Shown here one piece after another: positions 1 through 6,107 of a stretch of DNA of 12,914 nucleotides. Location: positions 29,762 through 42,675 of the forward strand of contig DIZT01000159.1 of the NCBI GenBank assembly GCA_002427975.1, given 5' to 3'. The notes under the pieces are model-generated. The model had not been told where the DNA came from and made no database searches. It worked only from the letters and a program-made list of their open reading frames with translations. The number at the start of each line of letters is the position of its first letter. Position 1 is the first letter of the stretch. This DNA comes from Micrococcaceae bacterium UBA6021 (lineage in GTDB: Bacteria > Actinomycetota > Actinomycetes > Actinomycetales > Micrococcaceae). The position numbers were made by a program, and so were the translations under genes.

Positions 1-1182
1 GAGGAGGGTGATGCGCTCCTGGACCAGTGGAGCAGCCTCCGTGAGGATCTCTTCCTCGCGGTCTGTGAGGATCTCCCCTACCAGGTCCGCGGCCCGAAGG
101 TACGGGACCAGGCGTTCCCGGAAGTCAGCCGCTTCGAGCATCCGGACGTGGGTACCGTTGATGGCTTCAGCCTTCTTGATGTCAAAGCGCGCCGGGTTGG
201 CCAGCACATCGTGGATATCGAAGTGCTCCACCAGCTGCTGGACGGTGAAGATGTCCTCGTCAGCGCTCAGCGACCAGCCCAGCAGGGACAGGTAGTTCAG
301 GAGGCCTTCAGGGATGAAGCCACGCTCCCGGTGCAGGAACAGGCTGGATTCGGGATCGCGCTTGGAGAGCTTTTTGTTGCCCTGGCCCATCACGTAGGGC
401 AGGTGCCCGAACTCCGGCATGTACTCCGCAACGCCAATGGCATAGAGGGCACGGTAGAGGGCGATCTGGCGGGGAGTGGAGCTGAGCAGGTCCTCGCCGC
501 GCAGCACGTGCGTGATTCCCATCAGGGCATCATCCAGCGGGTTCACCAGCGTGTACAAAGGTGCCCCGTTGGCGCGGACCACGGCGAAGTCCGGTACGGA
601 GCCGGCTTTGAAGGTGATCTCGCCCCGGACCAGGTCCTTGAAGGTCAGGTCCTCGTCCGGCATGCGCAGGCGGAGTACAGCCTGGCGGCCTTCGGCCTTG
701 TACTGGGCGAGTTGCTCCCCGGTGATGTGGCGGTCAAAACCGTCATAGCCCAGCTTGGGGTCCCGGCCGGCCGCACGGTGCCGGGCTTCGATTTCATCCG
801 GCGTGGAGTAGGACTCGTAAATGTGGCCGCCTGCCTTCAGCCGCGCAATGACATCCTGGTAGATGTCGCTGCGCTGGGACTGGCGGTACGGCTCGTGCGG
901 GCCGCCCACCTCGACGCCCTCGTCCCAGCTGATGCCCAGCCACTTCAGTGCGTCCAGCAGCTGGTGGTAACTTTCCTCGCTGTCCCGGGCTGAATCGGTA
1001 TCCTCGATCCGGAAGACCAGCGTCCCTTTGGTGTGCCGGGCATAGGCCCAATTGAACAGCGCCGTACGGATCAGGCCAACGTGCGGCGTGCCCGTGGGTG
1101 ACGGGCAGAACCGCACCCGCACGGGGGTGTCGGCGGTGACGGACGGGATGGCGGCAGGGTTCAGCGCGGGGACAGTAGTCAT
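1..1182 (-). CDS. gltX: Glutamyl-tRNA synthetase, 3' end cut off by the window edge
   Basis: Cytoplasmic class I aminoacyl-tRNA synthetase that attaches glutamate to tRNA-Glu. The first 394 residues are visible; the family is usually about 480-510, so roughly the last 100 residues (end of the anticodon-binding domain) lie outside the window. The HIGH-type motif is [10 protein letters not shown] (residues 27-36), followed by FRIEDTD (57-63). The KMSKS-type motif is KLSKR (271-275), with GQGNK before it. The start ATG at 1182 begins [10 protein letters not shown], a short extension before the Rossmann fold, with a weak GGAA about 7 nt upstream. It lies 81 bp downstream of the FAH-family gene, with a hairpin and a possible -10 box between them. 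Known family chemistry and all visible motifs agree; the assignment is very secure. I cannot tell whether this enzyme is discriminating or also charges tRNA-Gln. Confidence 0.97.
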   Translation of the reverse strand, partial: MTTVPALNPAAIPSVTADTPVRVRFCPSPTGTPHVGLIRTALFNWAYARHTKGTLVFRIEDTDSARDSEESYHQLLDALKWLGISWDEGVEVGGPHEPYRQSQRSDIYQDVIARLKAGGHIYESYSTPDEIEARHRAAGRDPKLGYDGFDRHITGEQLAQYKAEGRQAVLRLRMPDEDLTFKDLVRGEITFKAGSVPDFAVVRANGAPLYTLVNPLDDALMGITHVLRGEDLLSSTPRQIALYRALYAIGVAEYMPEFGHLPYVMGQGNKKLSKRDPESSLFLHRERGFIPEGLLNYLSLLGWSLSADEDIFTVQQLVEHFDIHDVLANPARFDIKKAEAINGTHVRMLEAADFRERLVPYLRAADLVGEILTDREEEILTEAAPLVQERITLL

Positions 1183-1192
1183 AGTGGTTCCA

Positions 1193-1198
1193 ACTTTA
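1193..1198 (-). promoter_or_regulatory. Possible -10 box for gltX
   Basis: On the minus strand the sequence TAAAGT fits the actinobacterial TANNNT form and ends 10 nt before the gltX ATG. This would give a 5' UTR of only about three bases. No good -35 is seen: the 16-17 nt spacing falls in the loop of the hairpin at 1206-1244. Low confidence; gltX may instead be read from upstream. Confidence 0.3.
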
Positions 1199-1205
1199 CC
1201 GCGTG

Positions 1206-1244
1206 ACGCCGGCTGAAACAGCGCGTGCCGCGCGATGCCGGCGT
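1206..1244 (-). terminator. Nested GC-rich hairpin between the FAH-family gene and gltX
   Basis: An 8-bp perfect inverted repeat (ACGCCGGC at 1206-1213, GCCGGCGT at 1237-1244) encloses a second 5-bp one (GCGCG at 1221-1225, CGCGC at 1229-1233). It sits 19 bp after the FAH-family stop codon and 23 bp before the gltX ATG. There is no U-tract on the minus strand. It may end the FAH-family transcript or act as a structured leader of gltX; the sequence alone does not decide. Confidence 0.45.
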
Positions 1245-1263
1245 GCGGCGACGGCGGGTCCCG

Positions 1264-2040
1264 TCAGCGGCGGACCACCGGATTGGACAGGCGTCCGATG
1301 CCCTCGATCTCTACGTCGTAGCGGTCCCCAGCGCTGACGAGGTCGACGCCGGCCGGGGTACCTGTCATGATGACGTCCCCCGGGAGCAGGGTGAAGGCCC
1401 GGGACACGATGGAGACGATTTCCCGGACGCCGCGGATCATCTGGCTGGTGCTGCCGTCCTGGCGCAGTTCGCCGTTGAGCCAGCCCTTGATGGCCAGGTC
1501 TTCGGTGTCCAGCTCCGTCTCGATCCAGGGTCCGAGGGGTGCCGACGTGTCGAAGCCCTTGGCCCGGGCCCACTGCAGGTCCGTTTTCTGGACATCGCGG
1601 GCGGTGAGGTCGTTGCCGCAGGTGTAGCCGAAGATGACGTCGTCGACGCGTTCTTCCGGGACGTCCTTGCAGATCCGGCCGATGACCACACACAGCTCAG
1701 CCTCGAAAGAAACTTCATCGGAGAATTCCGGCAGCACGATGGGGTCGCCGGGGCCAATGACGGAGGTGTTGGGCTTGAGGAACAACAGGGGCTGCTGCGG
1801 GACTTCGTTGCCCAGCTCGGCGGCGTGCTCGGCGAAGTTGCGTCCCACGCCGACTACCTTGCTGCGCGGAATGATCGGGGCCAGGAGCCTGACGTCTTCG
1901 AGCTTGTGCTTGACATGGGTGCGCTCCACCCCGTTGAAGAAGGGGTCACCGTTGATGACAGTGATTACCTCACTGCCGGACTCGCCTTCAACAACGCCGT
2001 AGAGGGGATCAGAATCGACTACAAACCTGGCAATACGCAT
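1264..2040 (-). CDS. Fumarylacetoacetate hydrolase (FAH) family protein
   Basis: A 258-residue cytoplasmic metal-dependent enzyme of the FAH superfamily. Members hydrolyse acylpyruvates, decarboxylate oxaloacetate or isomerise 2-hydroxyhepta-2,4-diene-1,7-dioate; the substrate here cannot be named. Visible motifs are GVGRNFAEH (64-72), the metal-binding ExE (E113, E115), D144 in GNDLTARD, K161 in AKGFDT and GTPAG (227-231). The N-terminal ~55 residues form the small domain usual in this subgroup. I chose the ATG at 2040 (MRIARF) because homologues start this way and because TAGGCT lies exactly 7 nt upstream, as in a leaderless promoter. A GTG at 2100 overlaps the upstream MBL stop (GTGA) and would add 20 low-complexity residues; I think it less likely. 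A homologue (Rv2993c) also precedes gltX in M. tuberculosis. Family very sure, reaction unknown. Confidence 0.93.
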   Translation of the reverse strand: MRIARFVVDSDPLYGVVEGESGSEVITVINGDPFFNGVERTHVKHKLEDVRLLAPIIPRSKVVGVGRNFAEHAAELGNEVPQQPLLFLKPNTSVIGPGDPIVLPEFSDEVSFEAELCVVIGRICKDVPEERVDDVIFGYTCGNDLTARDVQKTDLQWARAKGFDTSAPLGPWIETELDTEDLAIKGWLNGELRQDGSTSQMIRGVREIVSIVSRAFTLLPGDVIMTGTPAGVDLVSAGDRYDVEIEGIGRLSNPVVRR

Positions 2041-2047
2041 GGTTGCC

Positions 2048-2053
2048 AGCCTA
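2048..2053 (-). promoter_or_regulatory. Putative -10 box (TAGGCT) of a leaderless FAH-family transcript
   Basis: TAGGCT fits TANNNT and is separated from the ATG at 2040 by exactly 7 nt, which puts the expected transcription start on the A of the start codon. No clear -35 is seen in the GC-rich DNA upstream, and there is only a poor Shine-Dalgarno match. The gene may also be read through from the MBL gene 56 bp upstream. Confidence 0.45.
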
Positions 2054-2096
2054 CCGTCTTGAACGGCGGCCCCCGCCCTTGCGGCAGGTTTTGCAC

Positions 2097-2894
2097 TCAC
2101 GCGTCAGGCTGCCCACGCAGGTAGTCAAGCTGCGCGGCCACCGACATTTCGGCAGCCCGCCGGACGGAAGGTTCGACGTCGGCGTACACGGCGTCTGCCA
2201 CGGCCACCACCGCGGCGTCCCGGCCAAGCCGGTCCAGCGCTGCGCGGATCTGCCCCAGCCGCTCGTGGCGGTGCTGGCGGTAGGCGCGGGTGACGGCCTC
2301 CAGCGAGGGAAGTGCCGGGCCGTGGGCCGGCAGGACCGTCGCCGGGCCAAAGGTTTCGAGCCGGTCCAAAGACCCGAGGTAGTCGCCCAGCCTGCCGTCA
2401 GGGTAGTCCAGCATCGTGGTGCCGCGCCCCAGGATGGTGTCGCCGGTCAGCACGGAACCGTGCGGGCCGTCGTCGGGAAGATGGAAGCAGACGGAATCGG
2501 AAGTGTGACCGGGCGTGGCCAGGACCTGGATGGACACTCCCGCCGCCTGGATGGATTCGCCGTCCTGCAGGGGCTCGCCGCCGCCCTGGCAGTGTACGGG
2601 ATCGGCCGCGCGGACAGGCGCGCCGGTGAGCTCGTGGAGGCGAAGGGAGCCCGCAGTGTGGTCGGCGTGGCGGTGCGTCACGAGAATGAGTTCCACCGGG
2701 CCCGCGTCCGCGAGGCGGCGGAGGTGGCCTTCGTCCGCGGGGCCCGGATCCACCACCACCGAGGCACTGGCTCCGGAGGCAGAGATCAGATACGAATTGG
2801 TACCGTCCAGGCTCATGGGCCCGGGGTTGGGTGCCAGGAAGAAAGCCGTCAATGGGCCGCAGGTATGCAGGGAGCCGCTCGGGGTGGAGTTCAC
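2097..2894 (-). CDS. MBL-fold metallo-hydrolase, LACTB2-like
   Basis: A 265-residue metallo-beta-lactamase-fold hydrolase with a full two-metal site. It has THRHADHT (residues 73-80, giving H74, H76, D78, H79), H130 in PGHTSDS, D152 in TGDTILG and H191 in PAHGP. The region after about residue 200, helical with RxHRxERL, resembles the winged-helix tail of LACTB2-like proteins. Known relatives include an endoribonuclease (human LACTB2) and glyoxalase-II-like thioesterases; which applies here is not visible. No signal peptide or membrane segment is seen, so it is probably cytoplasmic. It starts at GTG 2894 (an ATG at 2910 is in another frame), with a weak GAAG upstream. Its stop lies 56 bp before the FAH-family start, and the two may be co-transcribed. 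It diverges from the unknown plus-strand gene. Family certain, substrate unknown. Confidence 0.93.
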   Translation of the reverse strand: MNSTPSGSLHTCGPLTAFFLAPNPGPMSLDGTNSYLISASGASASVVVDPGPADEGHLRRLADAGPVELILVTHRHADHTAGSLRLHELTGAPVRAADPVHCQGGGEPLQDGESIQAAGVSIQVLATPGHTSDSVCFHLPDDGPHGSVLTGDTILGRGTTMLDYPDGRLGDYLGSLDRLETFGPATVLPAHGPALPSLEAVTRAYRQHRHERLGQIRAALDRLGRDAAVVAVADAVYADVEPSVRRAAEMSVAAQLDYLRGQPDA

Positions 2895-2993
2895 TGCACC
2901 ATCTTCGCATCAGGCCGGCAAGGAATATCCCCGCCCCCGGCGCGGGTTATGGCTGGTGAACGAACCGCCCAGAGAGAGCAGCCAGGCACACCC
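2895..2993. other. Divergent intergenic region between the MBL gene and the plus-strand gene
   Basis: These 99 bp must hold promoters for both divergent genes. I see no convincing -10/-35 pair on either strand. A small 5-bp inverted repeat (CCCGC at 2930-2934, GCGGG at 2942-2946) lies in the middle. A run AGAGAGAG at 2971-2978 is the only purine-rich stretch before the plus-strand ATG, at a longer spacing than usual for a ribosome binding site. Confidence 0.5.
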
Positions 2994-3602
2994 ATGAGCA
3001 CTTCATCGACCATCTCGTTGTCCGACCTGTTGACCGGCGCCGACGCCGCGGGCCACGACCACGCACTGACAGAGAAGAACAGCGGCCTGCAGCACATCCA
3101 CAACCACGCGACAGGCGCCGTTGTCTGGTTTCCCACGTGGAAGAAGTTCCGTGAAACCACCGACTGGGCGTCCGCTGTGGCAGACCAGGAAGCACTGCTG
3201 GCTGCTGCCACGGACGACCGAACGACGCTGGAGGAGGCAGCAGCCGCCCTGCTGGAGCAGCAGCTGAACCTCCTGCTGGAACGCGCCGCAGTGTCCGCGG
3301 ACGCGAACGTTTTTGTTCAGGACAACCTCACGCCGCACCTGACCGGAACCTGGGCCATCGGCGACGCCGTGGCACGCAAGTCCGGCGCGGCACTCACCAC
3401 CGGGACGCCGTCGGACGCCTTTTCGGCCTACCCCTACGACGTGTACGCCCAGGACGGCGGAGCTTTCGCCACCGCCCTGTGGAACGACGTCATCGATGCC
3501 CGCCGCAACCGCGCCCTGGCCGACGAAGCGGCGCGTAAGGCCCTGAAGCCGGTCTCCCGCAAGGCGCTCAAGAACGCTGCCCGGAAGGCCGCCCGCCGTT
3601 GA
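2994..3602 (+). CDS. Unknown protein with His cluster and basic C-terminal tail
   Basis: I do not recognise this 202-residue protein, the only plus-strand gene here. It has a polar N-terminus with two His clusters (HDH 21-23, HIHNH 34-38), then the aromatic stretch AVVWFPTWKKF (42-52). Residues ~60-100 form an Ala/Leu/Glu-rich, probably amphipathic helix. A central part contains NLTPHLTGTW (111-120) and AYPYDVYAQDGG (145-156). The tail, residues 170-202, has 13 Lys/Arg and ends in ARKAARR. No signal peptide, membrane segment or Cys is seen, so it is probably cytoplasmic. The tail could contact nucleic acid and the His cluster could bind metal; both are guesses. The ATG at 2994 follows a purine run; an in-frame ATG at 2949 would add 15 residues. 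It is a real gene: it is bounded by a divergent region and a terminator, and its reading frame fits the codon bias. Confidence 0.82.
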   Translation: MSTSSTISLSDLLTGADAAGHDHALTEKNSGLQHIHNHATGAVVWFPTWKKFRETTDWASAVADQEALLAAATDDRTTLEEAAAALLEQQLNLLLERAAVSADANVFVQDNLTPHLTGTWAIGDAVARKSGAALTTGTPSDAFSAYPYDVYAQDGGAFATALWNDVIDARRNRALADEAARKALKPVSRKALKNAARKAARR

Positions 3603-3605
3603 GGA

Positions 3606-3670
3606 ACAACGCGGGGTCACTTAGCGCCCATCCCGATGGGGGAAATGGGCGCTAAGTGACCCCGCGTTGT
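3606..3670. terminator. 26-bp perfect inverted repeat, bidirectional terminator between convergent genes
   Basis: The arms at 3606-3631 and 3645-3670 are exact reverse complements over 26 bp, with a 13-nt loop. The loop itself contains CCC-GAT-GGG. The palindrome fills the gap between the plus-strand stop (3602) and the ilvE stop (3676), leaving 3 bp on one side and 5 bp on the other. Neither side has a T-run, which is common for actinobacterial terminators. The perfect symmetry suggests it ends transcription from both directions. The left arm contains GGGGTCACTT, and TCACTT also occurs in the hairpin after metG. Confidence 0.85.
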
Positions 3671-3675
3671 GGTGT

Positions 3676-4788
3676 TCAGGCCAGGCGGGTCAGCCAGCCG
3701 TGGGTATCCGGCACAGTTCCGGTCTGGATGCCCAGGAGCTGTGCGCGGATGGCCATGGTGGTCTCCCCCGCCTTGGCGTCCTCCGAGCCGATGAATTCGG
3801 TGGGGTCTTTGAGGACACCGATGGGGGTGATCACGGCTGCTGTGCCGCAGGCAAAGACCTCGGCGATCTCGCCGGAGGCCACGCCGTCGCGCCATTCATC
3901 AAGGGTGATCTTGCGCTCCGATACCTCACGGCCCATGTCTTTGGCCACCTGCATCACGGAGGAGCGGGTCACGCCTTCGAGGATGGTCCCGGTCAGCGCG
4001 GGAGTGGCCAGTGAGCCGTCCTTCATCACGAAGAAGACATTCATGCCGCCGAGTTCCTCCACGGCGTCGTCGTTGAAGTGGTCCAGGAACAGCACCTGCT
4101 TGCAGCCGTTGGCTTCGGCTTCCTGCTGGGCGATCAGGGAGGCGGCATAGTTGCCGCCGCACTTGGCCGCACCGGTCCCGCCGCGGCCTGCGCGGGCGTA
4201 CTCGCGTGAGATCCAGATGGACACGGGCTTGAGCTCGCCGCCGAAGTAGTTTCCGGCGGGCGATGCGATCACCCGGAAGGACACCTCGCGCGCTGCCCGG
4301 ACACCCAGGAACGCCTCGGTGGCGATCATGAACGGGCGCAGGTACAAAGCTTCGCCGTCACCGGCGGGAACCCATTCCTTATCCGCCTGCACGAGTTCCC
4401 TGATGGCGCCGAGGAAGTATTCCTCGGGCAGTTCCGGAAGGGCAAGGCGCCGCGCCGACTTGTTCAGGCGGGCCGCGTTGGCCTCCGGACGGAACGTCCA
4501 GATGGAGCCGTCAGCGTGGCGGTAGGCCTTGAGGCCCTCGAAGATTTCCTGGCCGTAGTGCAGCACCGCTGCAGACGGGTCCAGCGAGATGGGACCGTAC
4601 GCCTCAACCCGCGCGTTGTGCCAGCCGCCGTCGCCGTGCACGTCAACGCTGTAGTCGACGATGGCGGTGTGGTCGGTGAAGTAGTTGCCAAATCCCGGGT
4701 CCGCCAGGATGGCTGCACGCTCTTCAGCTGACTTCGGGGTTGCCGAGGGCTGCTGGCTAAATTCGACGCCATGGGCAGTCTGAGTCAT
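3676..4788 (-). CDS. ilvE: Branched-chain amino acid aminotransferase
   Basis: PLP-dependent fold-type IV aminotransferase that performs the last step of leucine, isoleucine and valine synthesis, using glutamate as amino donor, and also starts their breakdown. It has 370 residues, typical of the larger BCAT2-like form found in actinobacteria. The PLP lysine is K209 in GAAKCGGNYAAS. Other signature parts are QEIFEGLKAYR (80-90), YLRPFMIAT (149-157) and EVFACGTAAVITPIG near the C-terminus, which binds the cofactor phosphate. The start at 4788 (MTQTAHGVEF) is set by a strong GGAGGA 3 nt upstream; an in-frame ATG at 4848 lacks a ribosome site. It lies 111 bp downstream of leuB on the same strand, so the two may form a leucine-synthesis unit, although the gap could hold its own promoter. 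It ends 5 bp from the 26-bp palindrome. Confidence 0.97.
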   Translation of the reverse strand: MTQTAHGVEFSQQPSATPKSAEERAAILADPGFGNYFTDHTAIVDYSVDVHGDGGWHNARVEAYGPISLDPSAAVLHYGQEIFEGLKAYRHADGSIWTFRPEANAARLNKSARRLALPELPEEYFLGAIRELVQADKEWVPAGDGEALYLRPFMIATEAFLGVRAAREVSFRVIASPAGNYFGGELKPVSIWISREYARAGRGGTGAAKCGGNYAASLIAQQEAEANGCKQVLFLDHFNDDAVEELGGMNVFFVMKDGSLATPALTGTILEGVTRSSVMQVAKDMGREVSERKITLDEWRDGVASGEIAEVFACGTAAVITPIGVLKDPTEFIGSEDAKAGETTMAIRAQLLGIQTGTVPDTHGWLTRLA

Positions 4789-4791
4789 GGT

Positions 4792-4797
4792 TCCTCC
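4792..4797 (-). promoter_or_regulatory. Ribosome binding site of ilvE
   Basis: GGAGGA on the minus strand, 3 nt before the ATG at 4788. It is the best Shine-Dalgarno match in the window and fixes the ilvE start. Confidence 0.8.
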
Positions 4798-4812
4798 ACG
4801 ATCGGCTGCCTT

Positions 4813-4827
4813 CTGAACGTGGTTCAG
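4813..4827. promoter_or_regulatory. Small palindrome CTGAAC-N3-GTTCAG in the ilvE leader
   Basis: A perfect 6-bp inverted repeat with a 3-nt spacer, 24 bp upstream of the ilvE start and inside the 111-bp leuB-ilvE gap. It could be a repressor operator or a small RNA hairpin near the ribosome site. A TANNNT box (TAAGCT, 4865-4870) lies upstream but has no clear -35. I cannot assign a regulator. Confidence 0.35.
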
Positions 4828-4899
4828 CAACGAACCGCAGGGCAGCATTTGGTGATTCGAAACAAGCTTACGCCCGTTGGCAGGACCTGCAGGCCGGGC

Positions 4900-5952
4900 C
4901 TAGAGCGCTGCAGCGATGGCGTCCCCGACGGCGCTGGTACTGCGGGCGCCGCCGTCGCGGGTTTCGACGTCGGCGATCACCGCGGCTTCGATCCTGCGGG
5001 CCGCCGCGGTGTAGCCGAGGTGGTCCAGCAGGAGCACCGCCGACAGGATGGCCGCAGTGGGGTCGGCCTTCTGCTGGCCGGCGATGTCCGGGGCGGAGCC
5101 GTGGACCGGCTCGAACATGGACGGGGCTGTGCGGTCCATGTTGATGTTGCCGGACGCCGCCAGGCCGATGCCGCCGGTGATGGCTGCGGCGAGGTCAGTC
5201 AGGATGTCGCCGAAGAGGTTATCGGTGACAATGACATCGAAGCGGGAAGGGTCGGTGACCATAAAGATGGTGGCCGCATCGACGTGCAGGTAATCATGGG
5301 TGACCTCGGGGAATTCCTGGGCCACGGCCTCGAGTGTGCGCTTCCAGAGGTGGCCGGCGTAGACCAGAACGTTGTGCTTGTGCACCAGGGTCACGTGCTT
5401 GCGTTCCCGGGCGCTGGCGCGGCGGAAGGCATCGCGGACAACCCGCTCCACGCCATATGCCGTGTTCAGTGAGACCTCGGTGGCCACCTCGTGCGGGGTG
5501 CCGGCGCGCAACGAGCCGCCGTTGCCCACATAGGGACCCTCGGTACCCTCACGGACCACGATGAAGTCGATGGTTCCAGGATTGGCCAGCGGGCTGCCCA
5601 CCGTGCCATACAGCCGTGACGGGCGCAGGTTGACGTAGTGGTCCAGGCTGAAGCGGAGCTTGAGCAGCATCTCCCGCTCGATGATGCCGGACGGAATCCG
5701 AGTGTCCCCGGGGGCTGCACCCACAGCACCGAAGAGGATCGCGTCACGTGTGCGCAAGTCTGCGAGGACCTCATCCGGGAGGGTCTCGCCGGTGGCCAGC
5801 CAGTGCTCGGCACCGAGCTTGTAGTGGGTCTGCTCCAGGACAACGCCTTCGGCGGCGACGGCCTTTTCGAGGACCTTTAGTGCCTCGGCAATGACCTCGG
5901 GGCCAATGCCGTCACCGGGGATGACTGCGAGATTGATGGTGGATGCGCTCAT
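4900..5952 (-). CDS. leuB: 3-isopropylmalate dehydrogenase
   Basis: NAD-dependent beta-decarboxylating dehydrogenase that turns 3-isopropylmalate into 2-oxoisocaproate (after CO2 loss), the third step specific to leucine synthesis. It has 350 residues, usual length. Substrate-binding arginines are R100 (LLKLRFSLD), R110 (VNLRPSR) and R134 ([10 protein letters not shown]). Y141 and catalytic K192 (HKHNVL) are present. The metal aspartates lie in HVDAA (D225) and [12 protein letters not shown] (D244, D249, D253). The NAD loop is [15 protein letters not shown] (284-298). The start is ATG 5952 ([10 protein letters not shown]); it has no good Shine-Dalgarno but does have TACGCT exactly 7 nt upstream, so the mRNA is probably leaderless. 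An in-frame ATG at 6000 would add 16 residues not expected in the family. ilvE follows 111 bp downstream. Very sure. Confidence 0.97.
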   Translation of the reverse strand: MSASTINLAVIPGDGIGPEVIAEALKVLEKAVAAEGVVLEQTHYKLGAEHWLATGETLPDEVLADLRTRDAILFGAVGAAPGDTRIPSGIIEREMLLKLRFSLDHYVNLRPSRLYGTVGSPLANPGTIDFIVVREGTEGPYVGNGGSLRAGTPHEVATEVSLNTAYGVERVVRDAFRRASARERKHVTLVHKHNVLVYAGHLWKRTLEAVAQEFPEVTHDYLHVDAATIFMVTDPSRFDVIVTDNLFGDILTDLAAAITGGIGLAASGNINMDRTAPSMFEPVHGSAPDIAGQQKADPTAAILSAVLLLDHLGYTAAARRIEAAVIADVETRDGGARSTSAVGDAIAAAL

Positions 5953-5959
5953 GCTTTTC

Positions 5960-5990
5960 AGCGTAGCCAAGTCATCCACATTCTGGTCAA
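5960..5990 (-). promoter_or_regulatory. leuB promoter giving a leaderless mRNA
   Basis: On the minus strand there is TTGACC (5985-5990), five of six matches to the -35 consensus, then a 19-nt spacer and TACGCT (5960-5965), a TANNNT -10 box. The -10 ends exactly 7 nt before the leuB ATG, so transcription would begin at or next to the start codon. The spacer is a little long. This is the best promoter in the window. Confidence 0.6.
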
Positions 5991-6019
5991 GCTGTCTCAT
6001 TATTCGAACACCCCGCCAC

Positions 6020-6034
6020 GACGCTCTCTCACTT
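6020..6034. repeat. Extra copy of one arm of the metG terminator hairpin
   Basis: The 15-mer GACGCTCTCTCACTT occurs here and again at 6052-6066 inside the left arm of the hairpin, in the same orientation and 32 bp apart. The extra copy could also pair with the right arm (6074-6092), giving an alternative larger stem. It looks like the remnant of a second, damaged copy of the palindrome. Confidence 0.8.
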
Positions 6035-6049
6035 CCTGCACGAAAACGG

Positions 6050-6092
6050 CGGACGCTCTCTCACTTTCCTCAAGAAAGTGAGAGAGCGTCCG
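6050..6092 (-). terminator. 19-bp perfect hairpin after metG
   Basis: The arms at 6050-6068 and 6074-6092 are exact reverse complements (19 bp) with a 5-nt loop. It begins 15 bp past the metG stop. On the minus strand the stem is followed after a short gap by TTTT (6043-6046), so it should end metG transcription before the leuB promoter. The arms are AG/CT-rich (CTCTCTCACTTTC), unlike the GC-rich surroundings. Confidence 0.82.
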
Positions 6093-6107
6093 GGCGGGGG
6101 TATCGGG

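Noticed and set aside
148..993. Open frame of 281 codons on the plus strand opposite gltX
   Set aside because: It is the antisense shadow of a clear gltX with all motifs; long opposite frames are expected at this GC content.
2041..2100. GTG at 2100 as start of the FAH-family gene, with GTGA overlap to the MBL stop
   Set aside because: The overlap is attractive for coupling, but the extra 20 residues are unlike the family and TAGGCT-N7-ATG supports 2040.
1225..2124. Open frame of 299 codons on the plus strand opposite the FAH-family gene
   Set aside because: Shadow frame: the minus-strand protein has full family motifs, and the plus-strand translation looks like no known protein.
2043..2993. 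Upstream extension of the plus-strand unknown gene
   Set aside because: The frame is open far upstream, but that part lies antisense to the MBL gene; the credible starts are 2994 or, less likely, 2949.
5953..6000. ATG at 6000 as leuB start, or a leucine leader peptide there
   Set aside because: The 16 residues would cover the likely promoter, hold only two Leu and show no attenuator hairpin after them.
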